A stretch of 64,000 bases of DNA. It comes from Bacteroidota bacterium (GTDB lineage Bacteria > Bacteroidota > Bacteroidia > Bacteroidales > Tenuifilaceae). The notes beneath the pieces are model-generated. The model saw only the letters and a list, made by a program, of their open reading frames with translations, was not told where the DNA came from and made no database searches. The position numbers and the translations under genes were made by a program. Location of the stretch: positions 1 through 64,000 of the forward strand of contig JAKQKB010000089.1 in NCBI GenBank assembly GCA_029560875.1, given 5' to 3'. Positions 1-8,344 of the stretch are shown piece by piece. Positions within the stretch are counted from its first letter, which is position 1. The number at the start of each line of letters is the position of its first letter.

Positions 1-2055
1 GCTGATTTCAATAACTGGAGCAATGGGCGGATTGACGATGCTTTGCGCTATAATATCAATGATTTTTCGCAGTCCGATGCAGAGAATTTGAGTGTAGGAT
101 TTGCAGCTGATAAAAGGGGAATTAAACCTAAAATTATATCAAGCTATATTTCAACAGTGGGTATGGATGTAGCCTTTGAGGAACTTTGTGCTCAGGCAAA
201 TGCATTGGCCGGAAATAATTTTGATAGTCTGTTTGTGCCATTTCGTTGCAATGCTTCAGATATTGTTGAGAAAAAGATGATATACTTTAAGCGAGGTAAT
301 CTATCGCAAGCCATTAGGGCCTCAATGACTTTTCCTATGTTTTTCAAACCAATATATATCGATTCTGTTTTAATGTTTGATGGAGGTATATATAACAACT
401 TTTTATGGCGCGAGGCTGTGACTGAATTTAAATCCGACTTTATTATTGGAAGTAAAGTGGCATCAAACTCCCGTTTGCCTAATGATGAGGATCCTTTGTT
501 GCAGTTAGAATCGATGATTGTGGGAGCCACTGATTTTAGTATTCCCGACACAATTGGCTATGTGGTTGATATTCCTTTTTACGATATAAGTTTGCTTGAT
601 TTTGAGAAGGTAGATGAAATTGTAAATGCCGGATACGAATCCGCATTAAGACAGGTGCCCTACTTGAAATCAAGAATCGCTAGAAAAATTGAATTATCTG
701 AGTTAAATCAGGCAAGGCGTGTTTTCCGTTCCAAACTTCCTAAACTTCAGATTAAAAATATTACGATTAACGGACTTAATGCGAAGCAAATGAGGTATGT
801 AGATGGTGTGGTGATGCAGAAAAACGATACGTTGGACTTTAATCATCTTAAAAAATCCTATTACCGTTTAATGTCCGATAGGGTGTTTGTTCGGTTGTTC
901 CCAACCTTAAGTTATAATTCAGAAAATGGTGTTTTTGATATGACTATTGATGCCAAGCTAAAACGCTCCATTGATATTGGTGCTGGTTTAAGTTTGTCGT
1001 CCGATATGGGAAATGAAGGTTTTTTATCGGGGAACTATTCTTGGCTTTCAAGAACATCAAATACCCTATATGGCAATATCTATTTTGGGAAATTGTATAG
1101 TAGTGCCCGATTGCTATTTATCAATACCTTGCCGAGCAGTATGCCAATTTCGTTTGTTACACAGGTTGTTGCAAATAGAATGGATTACCATAAAAGCAAT
1201 CCAATTCCTTTTTTTGAGGACACTAAACCTGCATTTATAATCCAGTCAGAGTTGTTTGGGGGTGTTGGTATACGCTTAAGCCATTCTAGTGCAGTAAACT
1301 CGGCAATTTCTGCATCATATGGCGAAAAGTTAGATGAGTACTACCAGGTTGAGAACTATTTTTCATACGATACACCAGATAAAACACGTTTTATTTTCAT
1401 TAAAGGTAATTTTAGGTTGGAGAAATTGACCTTGAACAGAAAACAGTTTGCGACTCGCGGACGTCAGCAGTTGTTGAGCCTCTCTGTTTATTCAGGAACA
1501 GAGAAGCATACCCCAGGTACAACGGCATCTACCTTTGCAAAGTCAGAGCATAATCATCTTTTCGCAACAGCATACCTTCATAACGAGAGTTATCATAGAA
1601 TATTCAAACGTAGGTTATGGATGGGCTTTCGTTTTGACGCTTATTGGTCCAATCAAGATTTTTTCAACAACTACCATGCAACAATCTTGTCCTTAAATCA
1701 GTTTTGTCCAACACCACATTCCAATGCACTCTATTTTAGCAATTATAGAGCGAATCAGTATGTTGCTATTGGTTTAATGCCCGTTATAGATATAACTAAA
1801 AATATCCATTTTAGATTGGAGGCATACATTTACCAGCCTTATAGAGTGATTAATGCTGATGCCGATAATAAGCCTTTTTATGGGGGAAAATTTGCTAATA
1901 GTTGGACGATTGGGAGTGCTTCGTTGGTTTACAACTCTCCAATTGGGCCAATAGCAGCCTCTGCGGCATATTACCCTTCAAATGGAGGCAAAGAGTTTTA
2001 CTTTAGCCTATCGTTTGGCTACTCAATATTCAATCCTCGGGTTTTTGATAATTAG
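1..2055 (+). CDS. Patatin-like phospholipase with C-terminal outer-membrane barrel (5' end missing)
   Basis: The reading frame is open from base 1, so the gene starts upstream of the window and the GxSxG nucleophile motif is not visible. The second half of the patatin catalytic dyad is present: Asp of the DGG motif (FDGGIYNN, Asp codon at 379-381). After the patatin fold comes a POTRA-like stretch (about 740-960), then a long region of alternating aromatic and polar residues ending in a terminal aromatic-rich strand, typical of a BamA/FadL-type barrel. This layout resembles PlpD-type (type Vd) autotransporters, in which a patatin lipase is carried by its own POTRA and barrel. Probably an outer-membrane lipid hydrolase. 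It converges on the histidine kinase gene with about 10 bases between the stop codons and no obvious terminator hairpin. Confidence 0.85.
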   Translation, partial: ADFNNWSNGRIDDALRYNINDFSQSDAENLSVGFAADKRGIKPKIISSYISTVGMDVAFEELCAQANALAGNNFDSLFVPFRCNASDIVEKKMIYFKRGNLSQAIRASMTFPMFFKPIYIDSVLMFDGGIYNNFLWREAVTEFKSDFIIGSKVASNSRLPNDEDPLLQLESMIVGATDFSIPDTIGYVVDIPFYDISLLDFEKVDEIVNAGYESALRQVPYLKSRIARKIELSELNQARRVFRSKLPKLQIKNITINGLNAKQMRYVDGVVMQKNDTLDFNHLKKSYYRLMSDRVFVRLFPTLSYNSENGVFDMTIDAKLKRSIDIGAGLSLSSDMGNEGFLSGNYSWLSRTSNTLYGNIYFGKLYSSARLLFINTLPSSMPISFVTQVVANRMDYHKSNPIPFFEDTKPAFIIQSELFGGVGIRLSHSSAVNSAISASYGEKLDEYYQVENYFSYDTPDKTRFIFIKGNFRLEKLTLNRKQFATRGRQQLLSLSVYSGTEKHTPGTTASTFAKSEHNHLFATAYLHNESYHRIFKRRLWMGFRFDAYWSNQDFFNNYHATILSLNQFCPTPHSNALYFSNYRANQYVAIGLMPVIDITKNIHFRLEAYIYQPYRVINADADNKPFYGGKFANSWTIGSASLVYNSPIGPIAASAAYYPSNGGKEFYFSLSFGYSIFNPRVFDN

Positions 2056-2065
2056 TTATGGTTAA

Positions 2066-3853
2066 CTAGTTCGAGTGAAGGAGTTTTCTCATTTTCTGAA
2101 TTAGAACCTCAATTTGGAATGGTTTGCTAATATAGTCGTCCATTCCCGCTGCCAAACACTCTTCTCTATCCCCGAGTAAAGCATTTGCTGTAATAGCTAT
2201 TATTGGAGTATGGGAATTGGTGCTCGATTCAATTTCTCGTATTTTTTTGGTTGTAACATAGCCATTCATAATTGGCATTTGTATATCCATGAGAATGATG
2301 TCGTACTTACTAGTGCCAAACTTATCCAATGCTTCCTTACCATTATTTGCAACCTCAATGTTTTTAACAATTTTCTTTAGACTAAGAATTACAATTTTCT
2401 GGTTGATAAGGTTGTCTTCAACCAAGAGTACGTTTGCACTGCCCAAATCGACACTTGTTTTTTGGGTTATTTTTTCAGCAGTTATTGTAGTTTGAGTTGA
2501 ATTGTCTGTGATATCTTTTTTCTCGTCATTCTTTTCTTTGAACTGTTCGTTAAGTTCCGTTGGAACTACCTGAATTTTATAGTTAAAGTTAATAGTGGCA
2601 TCGTCGGATGTTAATTTGACGTTTATTTTGCCCCCGTTGCTTTGAACAAGTTTCTTTGTGATATTTAAGTCGAGTAAGTCGATATAGAGTTGGTTGCTTG
2701 TCGATGATAAACTGGTTTCATTTAGAATAGATTGGGTATATCCTTCGTTTTGACGAAGCATTAAAGGGGTGTTACTCCTGACCTCAAAGAATAGTTCTAT
2801 GGAGTTAGCTGTTTGGCTTACCTTGTTAACCTTAATTTCTATGCTAATTTTATTGCTACTTTTATTTTTGATGATGTTCTCAATAATATTTAAGAATATC
2901 TGTTTCAGTTTAACTGGGTCGCCAAGCAAGGTTTTAGGCAAATTCTCGTCGATTTTAGAACTGAAACTAACCATTTGCGATTGAGTTGCAAAGAGTTTTA
3001 TGGTATTGTTAATGGTGTTGCTTAGGTTGAAACTTATGTTGAAATCTGCTTGCGATTGTAGGTCTCCGCTCGAAATCTCAACCATACTATTCAAAACATT
3101 AACTAAATTGTTGGTAGATGCTTGAATAGTATCAATCATATCTTTATACTTTTCGTCCAAACTTGCGCTGGAAAGTATATTTGATATAATCATTATGTTG
3201 TTAAGAGGAGTCCGAATTTGGTGTGAGAGTTTTGCAAGGTACTCTTCTCTTTGTTTGCTTTCATTCTTTTGTTCCAGAAGTAGTTTTTCGGTTTCCTGTA
3301 TTCTTTTTACTTTGTAAAAGTAGAGTAGCGATATGGCAAAAAGAATAATTGGGTATAATGTTAAGAATAACAACTTGATGGGCGTTTCAATAAGCCTTGC
3401 CTTGTTTGTTTCAATCGGTAAGAATAGCACAAAAACGAGTATTACACCAAATATTACAGCAATGATATTGCCTCGAGAGTATTCAAACGATGTAATAGCC
3501 ATTACTGGAAATAAAAGAATAGCCCAAAGAACAAAATGACCATTCTGACCCAATATTAAAGTTGCCAAGAAAGCAATTCCTGAAATTATAGTTGCAGAAG
3601 GAGCATATGTTTTTGTTTGATTCTTTGAAAAGGAGATCATTAAAAATAGACTTATTATGATAAACGATGAAGAGAGAACCCCTCCCGTAATCATATCCGC
3701 ATTTACAAATGATACAACTGATAAGATTGCTAGAAAAAGTAAAGTGGCAACAGTCGCAATGCTAAACTGAACAAGTTTATCGGCGGTATCTTTCGATGTG
3801 CTATTGCCTAAATTAAAAGAGCAAAAGTCAATGAGGGAATTCGCTATTTTCAT
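2066..3853 (-). CDS. Membrane hybrid histidine kinase homologue with degenerate ATP-binding domain and intact receiver
   Basis: 595 residues. Residues 28-182 hold about six hydrophobic segments, followed by a short coiled stretch and a HisKA-type H-box with His211 (LSHQIRTPLNN). The usual acidic residue after the His is Gln. In the ATP-binding domain the N-box Asn is kept (IIENIIKN), but the DxGxG box is replaced by SNTPLML and the GLGL lid motif by LYIDLLDL. The C-terminal receiver (about 472-595) is complete: the ED pair, phospho-acceptor Asp523 (LMDIQMP), the Thr of AITANA and the Lys of SKPF. It may therefore be a pseudokinase, a phosphatase, or a sensor phosphorylated by another kinase. 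No DNA-binding output domain is present. A TATCTTTG -7 element lies upstream. Confidence 0.88.
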   Translation of the reverse strand: MKIANSLIDFCSFNLGNSTSKDTADKLVQFSIATVATLLFLAILSVVSFVNADMITGGVLSSSFIIISLFLMISFSKNQTKTYAPSATIISGIAFLATLILGQNGHFVLWAILLFPVMAITSFEYSRGNIIAVIFGVILVFVLFLPIETNKARLIETPIKLLFLTLYPIILFAISLLYFYKVKRIQETEKLLLEQKNESKQREEYLAKLSHQIRTPLNNIMIISNILSSASLDEKYKDMIDTIQASTNNLVNVLNSMVEISSGDLQSQADFNISFNLSNTINNTIKLFATQSQMVSFSSKIDENLPKTLLGDPVKLKQIFLNIIENIIKNKSSNKISIEIKVNKVSQTANSIELFFEVRSNTPLMLRQNEGYTQSILNETSLSSTSNQLYIDLLDLNITKKLVQSNGGKINVKLTSDDATINFNYKIQVVPTELNEQFKEKNDEKKDITDNSTQTTITAEKITQKTSVDLGSANVLLVEDNLINQKIVILSLKKIVKNIEVANNGKEALDKFGTSKYDIILMDIQMPIMNGYVTTKKIREIESSTNSHTPIIAITANALLGDREECLAAGMDDYISKPFQIEVLIQKMRKLLHSN

Positions 3854-3882
3854 TGATTGACAAATTAAAAGCAGATTACAAT

Positions 3883-3890
3883 CAAAGATA
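3883..3890 (-). promoter_or_regulatory. Bacteroidota -7 element (TATCTTTG) upstream of the histidine kinase gene
   Basis: The minus strand reads TATCTTTG 30 bases before the ATG at 3853, an exact match to the TAnnTTTG consensus. No convincing -33 TTG was found at the expected 19-21 base spacing, so the call rests on the -7 box and its position. Confidence 0.5.
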
Positions 3891-3983
3891 GCACAAAAAA
3901 ATTAATATCCTTTTTTTTGTAATAAAAAATAGCGGAAAATAAGAGGGAAGCGAGGTTGTTTAGCAACTTATTTTAGAGTTCAA

Positions 3984-4622
3984 TTATGCTAACCAAACTT
4001 TGTTTACAACATTTACAATTGCGAGAACGCCTAGTAAGAGGATTACCGCTCCGGCAATTTTGTTAATCCACCATAGTTGTTTCAGTCTAAATTTATGTCG
4101 GAACATATTTACTAAGGAGGTTAAGGTGTACCACCAGAGAGCGCCCCCTAGGAAAACGCCAATAAGTGCAACTGAGGATTGTCCAAAACTTTGATTATGG
4201 TGTACAATGCCCGCGGCAGCAAACAGTGCAACGAAAAAGAATATTGCAAAAGGATTTGTACTGGTAAGTAATAAAACAGAAATAAAATCTTCAATCAGTT
4301 TGTTCTTTTTTCTTTTGTGACGCTTTAGTTGCGATACAGGATTGGTGTAAAAAGTTTTTAATCCTAGAAGAATTACAATAATACCTCCTACAAACTCAAT
4401 GATTAGTTGTCTTTCTTCAATAAAACTTATAATATAGGTAAGGCTAAAGCCCGCTATTGCAGCAAAAATAGTATCGGCCGATGCTGCACCAAGACCAGAT
4501 ATAAAACCACTAATTCTACCCTTGTTTATTGTACGTTGAATACAGATTACACCGATAGGACCAAGTGGAATCGAAGCAACTAAACCTATTATAATACCTT
4601 TAATAAGTAGGGATAATATCAT
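3984..4622 (-). CDS. LysE-family amino acid exporter
   Basis: 212 residues with about six hydrophobic segments. It carries the N-terminal LysE/RhtB signature: a hydrophobic helix followed by IPLGPIGVICIQ and an SADTIF segment in the next helix. Family members are inner-membrane exporters of amino acids or related small molecules; the substrate cannot be read from sequence. It starts at the ATG at 4622 with a TATATTTG box about 30 bases upstream. It is co-oriented with the histidine kinase gene 130 bases downstream, but the TATCTTTG box in that gap argues for separate transcription. Confidence 0.88.
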   Translation of the reverse strand: MILSLLIKGIIIGLVASIPLGPIGVICIQRTINKGRISGFISGLGAASADTIFAAIAGFSLTYIISFIEERQLIIEFVGGIIVILLGLKTFYTNPVSQLKRHKRKKNKLIEDFISVLLLTSTNPFAIFFFVALFAAAGIVHHNQSFGQSSVALIGVFLGGALWWYTLTSLVNMFRHKFRLKQLWWINKIAGAVILLLGVLAIVNVVNKVWLA

Positions 4623-4652
4623 TATTTTTTATTGAAATCGATTTTTAGAACG

Positions 4653-4660
4653 CAAATATA
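4653..4660 (-). promoter_or_regulatory. Candidate -7 element (TATATTTG) for the LysE exporter gene
   Basis: TATATTTG on the minus strand, ending about 30 bases before the start codon at 4622. It matches TAnnTTTG, but no -33 element is evident, and the region is AT-rich enough for a chance match. Confidence 0.4.
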
Positions 4661-4729
4661 ACAATTATCGCCAAAAGAGGATCGGCATAAATTATAGTTA
4701 GCTCTAATTAATAAAACTGTTTTATATCA

Positions 4730-6151
4730 TCACAAAAAATTTTTAACCAATAGTTTGGGCTCTAGCATTTCGTGTATGGCATATTTAACACCTTCGCGGC
4801 CAAAACCTGAGTTTTTAACTCCGCCGTACGGCATATGGTCAACCCGGAAGGTTGGTACGTCGTTAATTATAACTCCGCCTACCTCAAGTTTGAGGAAAGC
4901 ATAGTTCATTTCGTCAATATGATTAGTAAACACTCCCGCTTGCAATCCAAACTCCGATGAGTTTGTCATCTCTATGGCGTCCACAAAATTCTCGTATGGT
5001 TCAATAACAACTACTGGGCCAAACACCTCCATTGCACAAACCTTCATGTTCTGCTTGGTGTTTGTAATAATTGTGGGCTGTACAAAACAACCATCGCGTT
5101 TTCCTCCGTAAAGTACTTTAGCGCCCTGCTCTACCGATTCATTTATCCATTCCTCCACTCTCATTGCATTTTCCTCGTCAATCATTGCGGAGATATCGGT
5201 GTTGCTGTCGGAGGGGTGGCCTTGCTTCATCTTCGAAGTACTCACTACAAATCCTTCAATGAATTTATCGAAGATGCTTGTATGAACGAAAATTCTTTGG
5301 GTATGAATGCATACCTGACCAGAGTAGGCAAATGCCCCAGTTACGCATTTGCTAATAGCAATATCAAGGTTGGCAGAGGGAGTTACAATAACCCCTGCGT
5401 TACCACCAAGTTCTAGTACAACCTTTTTTCGTCCAGCCTGATTCTTCATTTTCCAGCCCACTTGTGGCGACCCTGTGAACGATAACATGGCAAAACGCTC
5501 GTCGGTTACAAGTTGATTGCCGGCAACTCTATCCATAGGCAGAACGCTAAAAGCCCCCTTTGGTAATGCTGTGGTATCAATTATTTCGGCAAGAATTAAT
5601 GCTGATATAGGTGTAGAACGGGCTGGCTTTAGTATTATGGGACAACCCGATGCTATTGCAGGTGCAATTTTGTGAACACTTAAGTTTAGTGGAAAGTTAA
5701 ATGGCGATATCCCTGCGATTAGTCCAATTGGGAAATACTTTACAATTCCCTCTTTGCCCTCACCCGCTGGTGTCCAGTCAATTTGTATAACTTCCGAAGG
5801 AAGACGTTTCGATTCTTCTGCGGCTACTACAAAAACCTGAATGGCTCTATCAACCTCACCTAATGCTAATTTTAAGGGTTTGCCTGCTTCTAACGATAGA
5901 ATACTGGCCAGTTCGTTGCGTCTTTCCTTGATTTTTAAGGCAATATCCATTAATATTTCATACCTCTTGAACGATGGCAGGTTGGCCATTAACTCTTTGG
6001 CTTTTTCAGCCTTTGCAATGGCCAATTCTAATTGTTCTGTTCCTGCTAAATCAACATCAGCAACAACCTGCTTATCCCAAGGACATATCACTTGGTATGA
6101 GGTGTTGGTCGGAATGAATTCACCTCCAACGTATGGTGTGTACTTTTTCAT
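4730..6151 (-). CDS. NAD(P)-dependent aldehyde dehydrogenase
   Basis: 473 residues, a full-length soluble aldehyde dehydrogenase. Visible active-site residues: Asn152 in SPFNFPLN, Lys175 in ILKPA for cofactor binding, Glu247 in VLELGGNAG as general base, and the nucleophile Cys281 in SGQVCIHTQR. The length and lack of an N-terminal extension resemble the succinate-semialdehyde / non-phosphorylating glyceraldehyde-3-phosphate dehydrogenase side of the family, but the substrate is not determined. It is monocistronic, divergent from lnt, with a possible TATTTTTG box at 6201-6208. Confidence 0.92.
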   Translation of the reverse strand: MKKYTPYVGGEFIPTNTSYQVICPWDKQVVADVDLAGTEQLELAIAKAEKAKELMANLPSFKRYEILMDIALKIKERRNELASILSLEAGKPLKLALGEVDRAIQVFVVAAEESKRLPSEVIQIDWTPAGEGKEGIVKYFPIGLIAGISPFNFPLNLSVHKIAPAIASGCPIILKPARSTPISALILAEIIDTTALPKGAFSVLPMDRVAGNQLVTDERFAMLSFTGSPQVGWKMKNQAGRKKVVLELGGNAGVIVTPSANLDIAISKCVTGAFAYSGQVCIHTQRIFVHTSIFDKFIEGFVVSTSKMKQGHPSDSNTDISAMIDEENAMRVEEWINESVEQGAKVLYGGKRDGCFVQPTIITNTKQNMKVCAMEVFGPVVVIEPYENFVDAIEMTNSSEFGLQAGVFTNHIDEMNYAFLKLEVGGVIINDVPTFRVDHMPYGGVKNSGFGREGVKYAIHEMLEPKLLVKNFL

Positions 6152-6317
6152 TGCTTAATGTATGTTTCGTTTGGCTATCCTTTTGTATGTAATTATTAAC
6201 CAAAAATACTATTTATCTATAACTTCTCGATATGCAAAAAGTTTATCTTTACGGGAGTTTTGCATAAATGCAAATTTTAAAATTTTTGCAAGATTCATAA
6301 AATAACGATTTTGTTGT

Positions 6318-7934
6318 ATGTTGAAGTTTTTTAATCGTCCGATATTCCTTGGGATTCTTAGCGGTCTGCTGTTGGCCCTCTCGTGGTACGAGAGTTTGCC
6401 AAGTATTACTGTGTTTTTTGGATTTGTTCCGTTTTTGTTAGCGCTCGACAGGCTATTCGATAACAATAGCGGTTTCTGGAAGGTGATATTTGTTTCGTTT
6501 GTAACTTTTTTCACTTGGGCTGCATTGTCGGTATGGTGGATTTATAATGCAACACTTTTTGGTGCTATAGCAGCATTTCTTATAACAGCTTTTATGATGA
6601 CCCTTGTAATGGCTGGTTACTACTTTATCAGAAAGCACGCCGGTAGAACTGTTGCGATGTTTGGGTTTGTTACATTGTGGGTTGCTTATGAGCAATTCTT
6701 TCATAACTCCGAGATTGCCTGGCCTTGGTTATCGTTGGGGAATGGAATAGGTAACCATACTTGGCTTATTCAGTGGTACGAATACACTGGGATTCTGGGT
6801 GGTTCGCTTTGGATTTTAGTGATAAATTTCTTTGTGTTAGGATTTTTCACTGCTTGGCGCGAAAAAAACTATGGTCGAATCTACTGGTATTCCATCGATT
6901 TGGCAATTATAGTGCTTGTGCCTACAATTATTTCATTGGCAATCTTTTATAAATACGAGGAGAGACCAAATCCTGTAAATGTGGTTGTTGTACAACCCAA
7001 TATTGACCCATATAACGAGAAGTTTAGCGGCTTAACCAATGAGCAGCAGCAGGAGATTATCTTGAACCTCGCCAAACAATCAGTCGATAGTACCACCGAT
7101 TATGTTGTATGCCCCGAAACAGCCATTGACGATAGGTTATGGGAGGAACAACTTCATACTAACCCTAGCATTCTAAGGATTAAATATTTTGTTGATGCTA
7201 ATCCTCGGTTGAAGTGGATTATAGGTATGACATCGTTGAAGTTATACTCTCAAACCGATGTAATTCCTCCAACCGCGCGCAAGTATCCTTATGATGAAGG
7301 TTTTTATTATGATAGGTTTAATGCTGCTATTCAGATTGATTCCACAAGCAATTTGCCAGTTTACCATAAATCGAAACTTGTGGTTGGTGTTGAAATGATG
7401 CCCTATCCTCAGTATATGAGATTTTTAGAAGAGTATTCTGTTGATTTAGGGGGCATTACAGGTAGTTTAGGCTTTCAGCCCAACAGAGGTGTTTTCAAAT
7501 CCTCGAATGGAGAATATGGCGTAGGCCCAATTATTTGCTACGAATCAGTTTTTGGCGAGTATGTATCGGATTATGTTAAGAATGGCGCAAATCTTTTGTT
7601 TGTAATTACAAACGATGGCTGGTGGGGCGATACTCCGGGCTACGTTCAGCACTTAACTTTCTCTAGGATTAGGGCTATTGAGATGCGTCGGTCAATTGCG
7701 CGTTCCGCCAACACAGGTATATCAGCAATTATAAACCAACGTGGCGATGTGGTTGAATCGCTCGGTTGGTGGAAGCGAGGAACTATCTCAGGAACAATAA
7801 ATGCTAATAATAAGTTAACCTATTACGCTAAGAATGGCGATTATATTGGTCGTTTATCAGCATTCATGGCCTTACTTGCTTTTGCTGTTGCCTTCTCACG
7901 TTTTTTTAGGAGAGATAAATCTAAAGCAAAATAG
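6318..7934 (+). CDS. lnt: Apolipoprotein N-acyltransferase
   Basis: 538 residues. Residues 1-215 form the membrane domain with about six to seven hydrophobic helices, and a C-terminal hydrophobic segment follows the catalytic domain. The periplasmic nitrilase-like domain starts near 221 (NVVVVQPNID) and shows the triad Glu267 (VCPETAID), Lys351 (YHKSKLV) and Cys407 (GPIICYES). Lnt adds the third acyl chain to the N-terminal Cys of lipoproteins. The start at 6318 gives a hydrophobic N-terminus of normal length. A small membrane protein gene follows 31 bases after the stop and may be co-transcribed. Confidence 0.95.
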   Translation: MLKFFNRPIFLGILSGLLLALSWYESLPSITVFFGFVPFLLALDRLFDNNSGFWKVIFVSFVTFFTWAALSVWWIYNATLFGAIAAFLITAFMMTLVMAGYYFIRKHAGRTVAMFGFVTLWVAYEQFFHNSEIAWPWLSLGNGIGNHTWLIQWYEYTGILGGSLWILVINFFVLGFFTAWREKNYGRIYWYSIDLAIIVLVPTIISLAIFYKYEERPNPVNVVVVQPNIDPYNEKFSGLTNEQQQEIILNLAKQSVDSTTDYVVCPETAIDDRLWEEQLHTNPSILRIKYFVDANPRLKWIIGMTSLKLYSQTDVIPPTARKYPYDEGFYYDRFNAAIQIDSTSNLPVYHKSKLVVGVEMMPYPQYMRFLEEYSVDLGGITGSLGFQPNRGVFKSSNGEYGVGPIICYESVFGEYVSDYVKNGANLLFVITNDGWWGDTPGYVQHLTFSRIRAIEMRRSIARSANTGISAIINQRGDVVESLGWWKRGTISGTINANNKLTYYAKNGDYIGRLSAFMALLAFAVAFSRFFRRDKSKAK

Positions 7935-7965
7935 TTGTAAATTGTATCAATTAAATGCAACGTAT

Positions 7966-8235
7966 ATGTTTGGTTTTATTGTAATAGCAGCAGTCGTCAT
8001 TGTTTTTCTTCTAATTCTTTTCAGAAGTAGAAGTAGAAGGAGAGGTACTGGCGACAGTTCTTCCGGGTTTTACGACTCAGGAAGTTCGTTTATGCCCGAT
8101 AGTTCGTCCGATACTTTTGATGGAGGCGGAGGGGGCTCATTCGGTGGCTCCGGGGCAGGAGACTCCTGGGGTGGCGATTCTGGCAGCGATAGCTCCTCTG
8201 ATTCTGGGGGAGGCGATGGTGGTGGTTCTGATTAA
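7966..8235 (+). CDS. Small single-span membrane protein with Gly/Ser/Asp-rich tail
   Basis: 89 residues from the ATG at 7966. I prefer this start because the same frame upstream runs through the end of lnt. Residues 2-20 form one hydrophobic helix, followed by a basic patch (FRSRSRRR) and then about 60 residues of almost pure Gly, Ser and Asp. Such tails resemble the C-termini of TPM/DUF2207-type membrane proteins, but those domains are absent. The basic patch next to the helix predicts a cytoplasmic tail. Function unknown. It sits between lnt and a strong hairpin, so it may be the last gene of the lnt transcript. Confidence 0.6.
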   Translation: MFGFIVIAAVVIVFLLILFRSRSRRRGTGDSSSGFYDSGSSFMPDSSSDTFDGGGGGSFGGSGAGDSWGGDSGSDSSSDSGGGDGGGSD

Positions 8236-8296
8236 TTGAAAATAACTCTTTAAGGGTTTCAAAGCCTGACAGCATTATATGTGATGGATAAAAGTA

Positions 8297-8320
8297 AAAG
8301 GCTGCAATTCTGCAGCCTTT
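8297..8320. terminator. Hairpin terminator between convergent genes
   Basis: A perfect 10-base inverted repeat (AAAGGCTGCA / TGCAGCCTTT) around a 4-base loop, lying between two convergent genes. The A and T flanks allow it to act in both directions, ending the lnt-side transcript and dsbD. Confidence 0.8.
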
Positions 8321-8344
8321 CGTATAGGTGTTGACTTATAAATC

